Positions 17,823-26,725 of a stretch of 64,000 bases of DNA are shown here, piece by piece. Both the position numbers and the translations under genes were made by a program. The stretch is from Verrucomicrobiia bacterium (GTDB lineage Bacteria; Verrucomicrobiota; Verrucomicrobiia; Palsa-1439), in assembly GCA_022072455.1 (NCBI GenBank), contig JAJVHY010000007.1:62001-126000 (forward strand). Reading direction: 5' to 3'. The stretch's first letter is position 1. Each line of letters opens with the position of its first letter. The notes under the pieces are model-generated. The model was not told the origin of the DNA and made no database searches. It saw only the letters and a list, made by a program, of their open reading frames with translations.

Positions 17823-19064
17823 TTACCGCTTCAAGCTCACACCACGCCGGATAAAAGTCGGCACGTCGAGATCCTCGCCGTCCACCAGTGTCGGCTCGCT
17901 CTTGTCGAACCGGCCCCGACTGACGCCTTCCAATGGCAAACTCTCCTGCTTCGGCGCAGATTCTTTCTTCGCGGGGGTTTTCACATCGGCCACCGGCGCT
18001 ACCGCCACCAGACTGCCGGTGCGCAATGGACTACTGGCCGCGACGCGGCTCCCGGCTGTTTGACGGGTCGAGACCGATACCGGCGGTCGCCGCTGAATCA
18101 GATTCGCGGTCGCGATCACGGTAATTGCCAGCCGGTCCACGTACTCCTCGTCAATCGCCGCCCCCATGATCACGTGCGCCCGCGGCGTCGCGCGCGAGAT
18201 CGGCTCGACCGCGCGCTGCACATCCACCAACGTCATGTCCGGCCCACCCAACACACTCACCAAAACTGTCTCTGCTTTCGCCAGCACTTCCCCGCCATCG
18301 AGCAATGGATTATCCATGACCGCCTTCACTGCCGCGCGCGTTTTCTCCGCACCGGTCGCGCTGCCGAAACTGAAAATCCCATCGCTGTGCTTCGACCCCA
18401 GCGCGGCACGCAAATCGGCGAAATCCACGTTGATCAATCCCTTGCGTGAAAGCAGTTGCCAGAACGCCTGCACACCGGTCGCGACCAAATCGTTGCCCTT
18501 CTGAAACGCCTCGGCCGCCGTCGCGTTCTCGCCGACCACCTTGAACAATTTATCGTTCGCGATGCAGATGACCGCATCCGCCTGCGCTTTCAACTGCTCC
18601 AACCCGGCCAGCGCCTGTTGCCGGCGCCGCTCCCCCTCGAACGTGAAGGGCAAAATCGCAAACCCCAACACCAGCGCCCCCTGCCCCTTCGCCACCCGCG
18701 CCACGACCGGCGCCGCCCCGGTGCCGGTCCCGCCGCCAAGGCCCGCCACGAGGAAAACCAAATCAGAATTCTGCACTGCGGCTTCCAGGCGCTCGGTGTC
18801 CTGCTGCGCCGCGCGCAACCCGAGTTCCACCTCGCCGCCCGCGCCGAGTCCATGCGTGACCGCCGAACCAATTTGCATCTTCTCCACGTCCGCCAGACCG
18901 TGTAACGCCTGCAAATCGGTATTCACCGCGATGACCTCCAGCCCGGTTAACGTGCCGGCAATCTGACTCACCGCGTTGCCGCCGGCGCCGCCGACGCCAA
19001 CCAATTTCAGTCGTACCCGCGCGGACGTATCCGCAGTTTCCGAGGGGGATTTTCGAGTGGCCAT
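17823..19064 (-). CDS. ftsZ: Cell division GTPase FtsZ
   Basis: Tubulin homologue that forms the division ring. It has the G1 region GVGGAGGNAVSQ, the tubulin signature LGGGTGTGAAPVVA (about residues 109-122) and the synergy loop NVDFADLRAAL. A variable linker ends in the FtsA-binding tail DLDVPTFIRRGVSLKR. 413 residues. AAGGAG lies in front of the ATG, in the 12-base gap after ftsA. It is the last gene of the dcw cluster. Confidence 0.97.
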   Translation of the reverse strand: MATRKSPSETADTSARVRLKLVGVGGAGGNAVSQIAGTLTGLEVIAVNTDLQALHGLADVEKMQIGSAVTHGLGAGGEVELGLRAAQQDTERLEAAVQNSDLVFLVAGLGGGTGTGAAPVVARVAKGQGALVLGFAILPFTFEGERRRQQALAGLEQLKAQADAVICIANDKLFKVVGENATAAEAFQKGNDLVATGVQAFWQLLSRKGLINVDFADLRAALGSKHSDGIFSFGSATGAEKTRAAVKAVMDNPLLDGGEVLAKAETVLVSVLGGPDMTLVDVQRAVEPISRATPRAHVIMGAAIDEEYVDRLAITVIATANLIQRRPPVSVSTRQTAGSRVAASSPLRTGSLVAVAPVADVKTPAKKESAPKQESLPLEGVSRGRFDKSEPTLVDGEDLDVPTFIRRGVSLKR

Positions 19065-19076
19065 GGGATAATCTCC

Positions 19077-20306
19077 TTACATCATCGTCCGAACTTTTTG
19101 CAGCAGGTGGTGAAACGTGGATTTGACCTTGTCCGCCGGTGACGGCGCCTGGTGTTGGTCGCGCTGCGAACCTTGGGCGTACCGCACCAGCCCAATCGCC
19201 GTCGAATACTCCGGGCTTTCAATGGCGGAAGTCGGCCCATTGATCGTCTGACTGTGGCCGATGTGAACCGGCAATGCAAAAATCTCGCCCGCCAGTGCTT
19301 CCAGTCCGCGCACCCGGGCACACCCGCCGGTGATGAAAACCCCTGCCGCCAGATAATCGAACAGCTTCTGCCGGTCGAGTTCCTTCCGCACCAACGTCAA
19401 GGTTTCCTCGACCCGCAACCGCATGATCCGGCACAGCTGCTGTTTGGAAACCTGCAAATCCGGCAACCCCACTTCGCGTTTGAAGCTGATCGCCTCGTCC
19501 ACCTCCGGAATTTCCACCGAGCCATGTTCAATCTTCAACTGTTCGGCGCGACTCATGGGAATCCGCAACCCAATCGCGATGTCATTCGTCAGATGATCGC
19601 CGCCGACTGCGAACACCCCGCTGTGTTGAATTGTTCCCTCGCGGTACACTAGAAAATCGGTCGTCCCGCCGCCGATATCCAACACCACCGCCCCAAGCTT
19701 TTGCTGCTCCGTCGTCAATACCGCCAACGCCGACGCAAAACTGCTCACCGCGATATTCTGCACATCCAACGGCACCTGTTTGATGCAGCGAATTGTATTC
19801 TGAAACCGGGTCCGCACTCCGTGAATCACATGCACATCCGCTTCGAGTTTTGACCCCAGCATCCGCACCGGATTCTGGATCCCGTCCGCGCCATCCACAT
19901 AAAACCGTTGCCGGATTGCATGCACCACCACGTGATCCATCGGAATGTTCACCGCTTTCGCGTTCAGCAACACATTCCGCACTTCTTCATCGGTGATCTC
20001 GCGGTCTTCATTTGTCACAATCACGCTGCCGCGATTGTTGAAACACCGGATATGCCCGCCGGACACGCTCGCCAACACATTATGAATCTCCACGCCCGCG
20101 CTATCCTCGGCGGCAGCCACAGCGTCGGTGATATTCTGCATCGCCGCGTCCATGTCCACGATCTCCCCCTTGCGCACGCCCGTTGACGGCACCTGCCCGA
20201 CCCCGATGATCTGCAAGTTGCCGCCCTCCATCGTCTCGCCGACCACGGCGCACACTTTCGAAGTGCCGACCTCCAACCCCACCACAATTTGCTCTTTCTT
20301 CAACAT
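19077..20306 (-). CDS. ftsA: Cell division protein FtsA
   Basis: Actin-like protein that tethers FtsZ to the membrane. 409 residues from MLKKEQIVVGLEVG; the frame is open 31 codons further upstream but that part overlaps the end of ftsQ and the chosen Met matches the family. Motifs: GLEVGTSKVCAVVGE (phosphate 1), VVLDIGGGTTDFLVY (phosphate 2) and VFITGGCARVRGLEALA (adenosine). The C-terminal KSTFHHLLQKVRTMM is a short amphipathic, membrane-targeting-like helix. Confidence 0.96.
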   Translation of the reverse strand: MLKKEQIVVGLEVGTSKVCAVVGETMEGGNLQIIGVGQVPSTGVRKGEIVDMDAAMQNITDAVAAAEDSAGVEIHNVLASVSGGHIRCFNNRGSVIVTNEDREITDEEVRNVLLNAKAVNIPMDHVVVHAIRQRFYVDGADGIQNPVRMLGSKLEADVHVIHGVRTRFQNTIRCIKQVPLDVQNIAVSSFASALAVLTTEQQKLGAVVLDIGGGTTDFLVYREGTIQHSGVFAVGGDHLTNDIAIGLRIPMSRAEQLKIEHGSVEIPEVDEAISFKREVGLPDLQVSKQQLCRIMRLRVEETLTLVRKELDRQKLFDYLAAGVFITGGCARVRGLEALAGEIFALPVHIGHSQTINGPTSAIESPEYSTAIGLVRYAQGSQRDQHQAPSPADKVKSTFHHLLQKVRTMM

Positions 20307-20317
20307 GGCCAATCCTC

Positions 20318-21187
20318 TCAATTCAAAAATTGCACCGGCACCCCGCGACTCACCGTCAAATCCACCGCCGCCACCAGCTTCTGGCGTTGCGCCGCCCACG
20401 TCAGGATCGCGCTCAACCGCCGCAGCTGCGGCTGAAAATCCGCCATATCAAACTTCACCACCGTCTTCTGCCGCGTCGTCAACGTAAGGTGCCGCGGCTT
20501 CGACAAATCAATCGCTTCAATCTCCAACATCGAACCCGCCGCTGCTTGCTGCACCTTGTCCAACAACTCCAAAGCCCGGTACACCTGCTCCGATTGCAAC
20601 GCACTGCCAACCCGCAAATCCGTCACCGGCACACCAACCAACACCGGCAACACCCCGACGGATTGCGGCTTCACCACCGTCCCATCCCGGAACTGTACCG
20701 GCCGCATCACCACGCCGTTCCGATCAATGAAAAACGCCGCGTCCCGGCTCCCGACCGTCTGCAACCGCGCCACCGCGATCCGCTCGTCCACATGAATCAC
20801 CAACTTCGCCGGCAACATCCGCCGCACCTCCACCCGGCGCACCACCGGCAACTCCTCCAACCGCCGCTGCACCCGCGCCAGATCCACCGCCAACAAATTC
20901 TGGCCGACCGCGACACCAGCCGCCCCCATGACTTGTGGCGGCGTCAACACCCCGTCATTCTCCACGATCACTTCCGTCACGGCGAACCGCGGATTCTCAT
21001 ACACCAGCTTGGCCGCCGAAAACTTGATCAACCGGTACATGCCGAACCCGGTCAACCCCGCCACCGCGACCACCGCCGTCACCGCCAACAACCACCGCAC
21101 CCGATGCCGGAGCCGGCCCTCTGTCTGGACTTTCACATCCAGCAGATATTCGTTGCGCCTCTTCCTGCGATTGCCAATCCGTACCAT
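20318..21187 (-). CDS. ftsQ: Cell division protein FtsQ
   Basis: Bitopic divisome protein linking early and late components. 289 residues starting MVRIGNRRKRR, a basic cytoplasmic tail, then a membrane segment (VRWLLAVTAVVAVAGLTGFG, about 36-55). A POTRA-like region follows (FAVTEVIVENDGVLTPPQVM) and an FtsQ domain with RRMLPAKLVIHVDERIAVA. The ATG overlaps the ddl stop (TAATG); the longer open frame runs through ddl and is rejected. Confidence 0.9.
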   Translation of the reverse strand: MVRIGNRRKRRNEYLLDVKVQTEGRLRHRVRWLLAVTAVVAVAGLTGFGMYRLIKFSAAKLVYENPRFAVTEVIVENDGVLTPPQVMGAAGVAVGQNLLAVDLARVQRRLEELPVVRRVEVRRMLPAKLVIHVDERIAVARLQTVGSRDAAFFIDRNGVVMRPVQFRDGTVVKPQSVGVLPVLVGVPVTDLRVGSALQSEQVYRALELLDKVQQAAAGSMLEIEAIDLSKPRHLTLTTRQKTVVKFDMADFQPQLRRLSAILTWAAQRQKLVAAVDLTVSRGVPVQFLN

Positions 21188-22089
21188 TACGCTGCCACAG
21201 CCTCCGGTCGGCGCGTCAGCGCCATTTCGATCATCCGCAAACACAACGCCGGCATCCCCAACCCGGCCGTGCGCGCCGCCTTCGGTAACAAACTGTTCGC
21301 CGTCATCCCTGGAATCGTATTCACCTCCAACACGCATAACTCCCCGGTCTCGCTCAACATCAAATCCACCCGCGAAAAATCCCGGCAACCAAGACTTTCA
21401 TGCGCCCGCCACGCCAACTCCTGCGCCCGCACCGTCGTCGCGGCATCCAACGGCGCCGGACAAATCTCCTCCGCCTCCCCGGCCGTGTACTTCGCCTCAA
21501 AATCAAAAAACTTGTGCTTCGTGCGGATCTCAATCACCGGCAACGCGTCAGTTCCCAAAATCCCCACCGTCAACTCCCGGCCCCGCACAAACTCCTCCAC
21601 GATCACCGCGCCCGGGAACGCCTGCGCCCGCGCCAACGCCGGCGCCAACTCCGGCCGCTCTCGCACAATGCTAATCCCCACGCTCGACCCTTGCCGGGCC
21701 GGCTTCACCACGACCGGCAAATCCAAATCCTCCCCCAAATTCCCAATCGCAAATGCCGGCGTGGGAATCCCGGCCTGCTGAAAACATTCCTTCGCCGTCA
21801 CCTTGTCAAACGCCCGCGCACTCGCCCCGGCATCCGACCCGGTATACGGCACCCCGCGATCCTCCAAAATCTGCTGCAAATGACCGTCCTCCCCGAACGC
21901 CCCATGCATCGCGATGAACGCCAGGTCCACCCCCGCCGGCAACTCCACGGTCGTCCCCAACAAATCCACCGGCTCCGCCGCCACGCCCGTCCCGCGCAAC
22001 GCCTCCAGCACCATCTTGCCGGACGCCCGCGACACCGCCGCTTCCGCCGACGGCCCGCCCATCAAAACCGCCACATGCAAATGTTTCAC
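21187..22089 (-). CDS. ddl: D-alanine--D-alanine ligase
   Basis: ATP-grasp enzyme that makes the D-Ala-D-Ala dipeptide for MurF. The 300-residue length is that of the short DdlB type. Motifs: GGPSAEAAVS near the start, AMHGAFGEDGHLQ, VVKPARQGSSVGI in the ATP lid and LEVNTIPGMTANSL for Mg and substrate. It overlaps murC/murB upstream by four bases and ftsQ downstream by TAATG. Confidence 0.96.
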   Translation of the reverse strand: MKHLHVAVLMGGPSAEAAVSRASGKMVLEALRGTGVAAEPVDLLGTTVELPAGVDLAFIAMHGAFGEDGHLQQILEDRGVPYTGSDAGASARAFDKVTAKECFQQAGIPTPAFAIGNLGEDLDLPVVVKPARQGSSVGISIVRERPELAPALARAQAFPGAVIVEEFVRGRELTVGILGTDALPVIEIRTKHKFFDFEAKYTAGEAEEICPAPLDAATTVRAQELAWRAHESLGCRDFSRVDLMLSETGELCVLEVNTIPGMTANSLLPKAARTAGLGMPALCLRMIEMALTRRPEAVAA

Positions 22090-24422
22090 GATTCCCTCCC
22101 CAGAATCATCACTTCCGGTTCCAATTCGATCCCCCGTTCCTGCCGCGCCTTCGCCCGGATCACCTCGATCAACTTCAACACATCCCCAGCCGTCGCCCCG
22201 CCTTCGTTCACAATAAAATTCCCGTGCATCTCCGACACCCGCGCCGCGCCGACACTCGTGCCTTTGAGTCCGAGGTCATCAATCAACTTCCCGGCGGCCA
22301 CCTCCCGGGGATTCTTGAAAATGCACCCCGCGCTCGGTCGTGCCGGCTGGCTCGCCCACCGTTTCTGCTCGAACTGCCGAAGCCGCGAATCAATCACCGC
22401 CCGCGCCGTCTTCTCCCCGCGCAGAATCACCGACAACACCACATGATTCGCAAACAACGGACAACTCCGGTAACCCACCGGCAAACTCTTCGCGTCCGCG
22501 TCATAAATCTCCCCGGCAAAACTCACATAGCGGACCCACTCCACCACGTCGAACGTCTGTTTCCCCATCGCCCCGGCATTCATCCGCAACGCGCCACCCA
22601 CCGAGCCGGGAATCCCTTCGAGAAATTCCAGCCCGCCGAGCTCATGATGCTTCGCGGTGTTCACGATCCCCTTCAACCGCGCCCCGCCCCGGGCGATCAC
22701 TGAATCACCGTCCACTTCCACCTTGGAAAACTCCGCGCTCGCCAGATGGATCACCACCCCGGGAATTCCCCCGTCGCGCACCAACAAATTCGTCCCACGT
22801 CCCACAATCGTCACCGGGATGTTCCGCTGATGGCAATACTTCAACAACTTCGCCAAATCGCGTTCATTGCCCGGCTCGACCCACAACTCGGCCGGCCCGC
22901 CCACGCGCAGCGAAGTATGTCGCGCCATCGGCTCCTCCGGCCGGACCACGGCCAACTCCGACAACATCCCCTGCACATCCGATTGAATGTTCATGGCAGT
23001 CTCCAGTTTGACCGGCTTGGTGGCACGCCGCGCCGCCAACTTCTCGGCGACAGCTTGCGCGACCTTCGAAATATCCCCGGCCCCCATCACCAAAATCAAA
23101 TCCCCCGCGTGCGCCTCGGCACAGAGATGCTGCGCCAACTTTTGCAGATCGCGTTCAAACGTCACATCCACCTGCCCGGCGGCAATCACCGTATCCCGCA
23201 GCGTTTCGCCCGTAATCCCCTTGATCGGCTTCTCGCTCGCCGCGTAGATCTCCGTCAAAAACAATTTGTCCGCCTCGTAAAACGCGCTCCCAAACTCCGG
23301 CAACAACGCCTGCGTCCGCGTGAAGCGGTGCGGCTGAAACGCCACCACCACCCGCTGGAATCCCAACGTCTTCGCCGCCGCAATCGTCGCGCGAATCTCT
23401 GTCGGATGATGCGCGTAATCGTCCACCACCACGATCCCCTCGCCCTCATACCGGCGTTCAAACCGCCGTTTCGCGCCGGTAAACTTGCCCAACGCCTCCG
23501 CCACCTTCTCGAAGGGCATCCCGAGTTGATCCGCCACCGCAATCGCCGCGAGCGCGTTCACGACGTTCTGCTTGCCGGGAATCACCAACTCGATCTCACC
23601 GAGCTGCTGCCCCCGGCAGGTCACGATAAATTTGCAGCCGCGACTCGTCGGCGTCACGTCATGCGCCCGGTAATCCGCCCGGTCACTCAACCCGAACGAA
23701 ATCGCCGCCCGGCTTTGTTGCGCCAGCGTCACGCAATTTGTGCAATCGGCGCAATAAAACACCGTGTTCAACGTGCTCCGAAAAAACACTTCAAAATTCG
23801 CCAGCAACCCATCCATCGACCGGTGATGGTCGAGATGCTCGGCTTCAATGTTCAAGCAGACCGAGTACTGCGGCGTAAACCCGATCAACGTCCCGTCGCT
23901 CTCGTCGGCTTCCGCCACGAAATACTTGCCGGCGCCGAACTGCGCGTTCGTGCCCAACACCGGCACGTTCCCGCCGACGCAATAACTCGGCGAACTGTCA
24001 CTCCGCGTCAGCACGTAGGCGATCATCGCCGTCGTCGTCGTTTTCCCGTGCGTGCCGGCCACCGCGATGTTGTGCTGGTGCGTCATCAACCCCGTCAGCA
24101 ACACCCCGCGCCGCACCGCCGGTATCTTGTGCTCAAGCGCCGCCAGCAACTCGGGGTTGTCGCTCGTGACCGCCGACGTGTAGACGACGAGTTCCGTTTC
24201 GCGATGGACATGTTTGCCGGCATGGCCGACGTGAATCTTCGCGCCTAGTTTGCGCAACACTGTCGTCTCGCCGTTGCCGTTGAGATCCGAGCCGGTCACC
24301 TGATGTCCCTGTTGAATCAGCAGCCGGGCCAGGCCGCTCATGCCGCAACCGCCGATCCCGACAAAATGCACCCGCCGGGATTGCGTCGTCAAAAAATCAA
24401 TCAGTTGTTGTCTAGTTTGCAT
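22086..24422 (-). CDS. murC/murB: MurC-MurB fusion: UDP-MurNAc--L-alanine ligase and UDP-MurNAc dehydrogenase
   Basis: One 778-residue frame carries two enzymes of peptidoglycan precursor synthesis. Residues 1 to about 465 are MurC: VHFVGIGGCGMSGLARLL, the P-loop AGTHGKTTTTAMIAY (122-136), EADESDGTL and DDYAHHPTEI. After a short linker, residues from about 477 are MurB, which reduces the enolpyruvyl group with FAD and NADPH: RHTSLRVGGPAELW, GRGTNLLVRDGG, IPGSVGGALRMNAGA. The usual catalytic serine of the GSFFKNP motif is Cys700 here (AGCIFKNP). The start at 24422 follows GGAGGCGT. No stop or frameshift separates the halves. Confidence 0.96.
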   Translation of the reverse strand: MQTRQQLIDFLTTQSRRVHFVGIGGCGMSGLARLLIQQGHQVTGSDLNGNGETTVLRKLGAKIHVGHAGKHVHRETELVVYTSAVTSDNPELLAALEHKIPAVRRGVLLTGLMTHQHNIAVAGTHGKTTTTAMIAYVLTRSDSSPSYCVGGNVPVLGTNAQFGAGKYFVAEADESDGTLIGFTPQYSVCLNIEAEHLDHHRSMDGLLANFEVFFRSTLNTVFYCADCTNCVTLAQQSRAAISFGLSDRADYRAHDVTPTSRGCKFIVTCRGQQLGEIELVIPGKQNVVNALAAIAVADQLGMPFEKVAEALGKFTGAKRRFERRYEGEGIVVVDDYAHHPTEIRATIAAAKTLGFQRVVVAFQPHRFTRTQALLPEFGSAFYEADKLFLTEIYAASEKPIKGITGETLRDTVIAAGQVDVTFERDLQKLAQHLCAEAHAGDLILVMGAGDISKVAQAVAEKLAARRATKPVKLETAMNIQSDVQGMLSELAVVRPEEPMARHTSLRVGGPAELWVEPGNERDLAKLLKYCHQRNIPVTIVGRGTNLLVRDGGIPGVVIHLASAEFSKVEVDGDSVIARGGARLKGIVNTAKHHELGGLEFLEGIPGSVGGALRMNAGAMGKQTFDVVEWVRYVSFAGEIYDADAKSLPVGYRSCPLFANHVVLSVILRGEKTARAVIDSRLRQFEQKRWASQPARPSAGCIFKNPREVAAGKLIDDLGLKGTSVGAARVSEMHGNFIVNEGGATAGDVLKLIEVIRAKARQERGIELEPEVMILGRES

Positions 24423-25494
24423 ACGCCTCCACCAAATTTGCGATCCGCTCCGCTGCATCCGGCACTGCCAGCCCGTGGGCAGCCCGCGCCATACCGGCCC
24501 GCTTGCCGGCGTCCGCCAGCAACGCCGTCAACTCGGGCCCCAGCTGCTGCGCCTGCGTGACCAGCCGCGCCGCGCCGACGCGTTCAAACACGCGCGCATT
24601 GTGCCACTGATGATTGCCGGCGGCGTGCTCGTAGGGAATCAACAACGCCGGCAACCCGAACGCCGCCAGTTCCGTCAACGACGCCGCACCGGCGCGCGTG
24701 ATCACCACATCCGCGGCGCTGTACGGCAATTCCATTTCTCGGCAAAAACTCATCACTTTCGCATCCAATCCATTTCGTTCATACGCGGCGCGCACCGTGG
24801 CTTCGTCGGCGGCCCCGCTCAAATGCACAAACTGCGTCTGCCCTCGCCACTCCTTCAGTTCCGGCAACGCGGCGGCCATCCATTCGTTGATGGCGTGCGC
24901 GCCCTGGCTGCCGCCCATCACGAGCACCGTCAACCGGTCGCGCGCCACACCGAGCCGCTCGTGCGCGTCGGTCACTTTGCCCTGCCGGAGGGCTTGCCGG
25001 ATCGGCGTGCCGGTCACGGTGACCGGTTTGTGTCCAAAGAACTTTGCGCAGTCGGCCAATCCGACCGCGATGTGGTCGGCCACTTTGCCCGACCAGCGGT
25101 TCGCCTTGCCCGGCACCGCGTTTGACTCATGAATCAACTTTCCACTGCCCCGCGCCGCCAACAACGCCGGGGCCGAGGTGAAGCCGCCCATCCCCAGTAC
25201 CGCGGCCGGCTGGAATTCACGCTGCAGCTTCGAGCAATCGCCGAGTGCTTGAACAAAACGGCCGCAAAAACGCATCAACCCGCGCGAGCCGGAATAACCG
25301 ACCGCCCGCAGCGCTTGAACGGTAATCGCCGAACCGGCGGAGTTGGTCGTCCACGGTGCCAACGCGGTTTGGTCCACTGCTTTTTCGGAAACGAGGAGCT
25401 TCACCTCGTGCCGGCGGGCCGCCAACGTCTCGGCCACCGCCAGCCCCGGGAATAAATGCCCGCCCGTCCCGCCACATGCGATCAGGACTCTCAT
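24412..25494 (-). CDS. murG: UDP-GlcNAc:lipid I transferase MurG
   Basis: Adds GlcNAc to lipid I at the inner face of the membrane to make lipid II. 360 residues, two Rossmann-like domains. Motifs: CGGTGGHLFPGLAVAE at the N-terminus, VLGMGGFTSAPALLAA, HESNAVPGKANRW, the second glycine-rich loop VMGGSQGAHAIN and the donor-site ITRAGAASLTELAAFG. It overlaps murC/murB by 11 bases. Confidence 0.96.
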   Translation of the reverse strand: MRVLIACGGTGGHLFPGLAVAETLAARRHEVKLLVSEKAVDQTALAPWTTNSAGSAITVQALRAVGYSGSRGLMRFCGRFVQALGDCSKLQREFQPAAVLGMGGFTSAPALLAARGSGKLIHESNAVPGKANRWSGKVADHIAVGLADCAKFFGHKPVTVTGTPIRQALRQGKVTDAHERLGVARDRLTVLVMGGSQGAHAINEWMAAALPELKEWRGQTQFVHLSGAADEATVRAAYERNGLDAKVMSFCREMELPYSAADVVITRAGAASLTELAAFGLPALLIPYEHAAGNHQWHNARVFERVGAARLVTQAQQLGPELTALLADAGKRAGMARAAHGLAVPDAAERIANLVEAYAN

Positions 25495-25522
25495 TCATCA
25501 TCTCCTAACTCCCTGTTCATGG

Positions 25523-26665
25523 TTAGGTCACCGGCTCCCGTTGCGCGAAAAATTCCTGTTCAAACGGCAGGCTCTCCGCCGTCCCATGCCGGTAAATGCT
25601 CAGCAACACGCCGACAGTCACCAAGTTCATCATCACATTTGAACCGCCGTAGCTGATGAACGGCAACGCCAAACCTTTCGTCGGCAACCAGGCGGTGACG
25701 ACGCCGACATTGATGATCGTTTGCAGGCCGATCATGATCGTTGCGCCCAGCCCGAGGTATTGGCCGAACAAATCCGGGGCGCGCAAGCTGATGACGACGC
25801 CGCACGCAATCAAGGCCGCAAAACAACCCAAAACCACGAGCGAGCCAATCAATCCCAGCTCTTCGCCCACAATCGGAAAAATAAAATCGGTATGCGCTTC
25901 CGGCAGGTAGAACATTTTCTGGCGGCTGTTCCCGAGGCCCAACCCACTGATCCCGCCCGAGCCAAACGCCAGCATCGCCTGCCATACTTGGTAGCCGGGG
26001 CCGGCCTTGTACCGCTCCAAATCAGTAAACGCCAACATCCGCTGCATCCGCACCGGATTGTGGAAAATCAAAACGCCAAACGCCACGGCTCCGGCCAGCA
26101 AGGTCGGCACCAGAAACTTCAGCCGCACGCCGGCAATGAACAACATGGACAAGGCCACCGCGCCCAGCAGCGCCGTCGTGCCGAAATCCGGTTCGGCCAA
26201 GATCAAGAGACACGTCACGCCCACCACGGCCATCGGGACGAGGAACCCGCGTTTGAACTGATCAATCCGGCGCTTTTCTTTCGCCAGGTAATGCGCCAGC
26301 CAGAAAATGAGGGCGAGTTTTGCAAATTCGGACGGTTGCACGCGAATCGAGCCGAGGCCAAGCCAGCGGCGCGCGCCACTGACCTTGATCCCGATCTGCG
26401 GGATGAGGACCAACACCAAGAAGACTCCCGCGCCTACCAACAGGAACGGCACATAGGGCCGAAACTTCTGGTATGGAGTCGCCGCCACGGTCGCGCAGAG
26501 GACGCCACCGAGCGACAACCAGACGAGTTGCCGCTTCAGCAGATAATTCGCGTCGCCATACTTGTCGCGCGCCTGCATCGAGCTCGTGCTGAAAAGCATG
26601 ACGATGCCGACGGTGACCAGCATCAATGTCACGATCAACAGCAGTATGGCGGCTTTGTTTTTCAT
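25523..26665 (-). CDS. ftsW: SEDS glycosyltransferase FtsW
   Basis: Divisome-specific lipid II polymerase, partner of FtsI. 380 residues with about ten membrane segments. Motifs: RVQPSEFAKLALIFWLA, ILAEPDFGTTALLGAVAL, the ARRWLG motif and the C-terminal LPFISYGGSNVMMN. The ATG at 26665 is chosen over a TTG ten codons upstream that lies in a hairpin. Position between the LysM gene and murG separates it from RodA at 5163. Confidence 0.95.
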   Translation of the reverse strand: MKNKAAILLLIVTLMLVTVGIVMLFSTSSMQARDKYGDANYLLKRQLVWLSLGGVLCATVAATPYQKFRPYVPFLLVGAGVFLVLVLIPQIGIKVSGARRWLGLGSIRVQPSEFAKLALIFWLAHYLAKEKRRIDQFKRGFLVPMAVVGVTCLLILAEPDFGTTALLGAVALSMLFIAGVRLKFLVPTLLAGAVAFGVLIFHNPVRMQRMLAFTDLERYKAGPGYQVWQAMLAFGSGGISGLGLGNSRQKMFYLPEAHTDFIFPIVGEELGLIGSLVVLGCFAALIACGVVISLRAPDLFGQYLGLGATIMIGLQTIINVGVVTAWLPTKGLALPFISYGGSNVMMNLVTVGVLLSIYRHGTAESLPFEQEFFAQREPVT

Positions 26666-26678
26666 CGGTTGACGCCGG

Positions 26679-26707
26679 CGCGGGACGGGGTTCAACCCCG
26701 CCCCGCG
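26679..26707 (-). other. Strong hairpin between the LysM gene and ftsW
   Basis: CGCGGGACGGGG and CCCCGCCCCGCG form a 12-base-pair stem with one mismatch and a TTCAA loop in the 60-base gap upstream of ftsW. There is no T-run, so simple intrinsic termination is unlikely; an mRNA-stability or attenuation role is possible. Confidence 0.6.
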
Positions 26708-26725
26708 TTGCGGCGCGTGAGCGAA

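Noticed and set aside
26679-26707. Tight hairpin with GGGTTCAACCC as part of a tRNA
   Set aside because: The stem is 12 base pairs with a five-base loop and the flanking bases cannot form the other tRNA arms.
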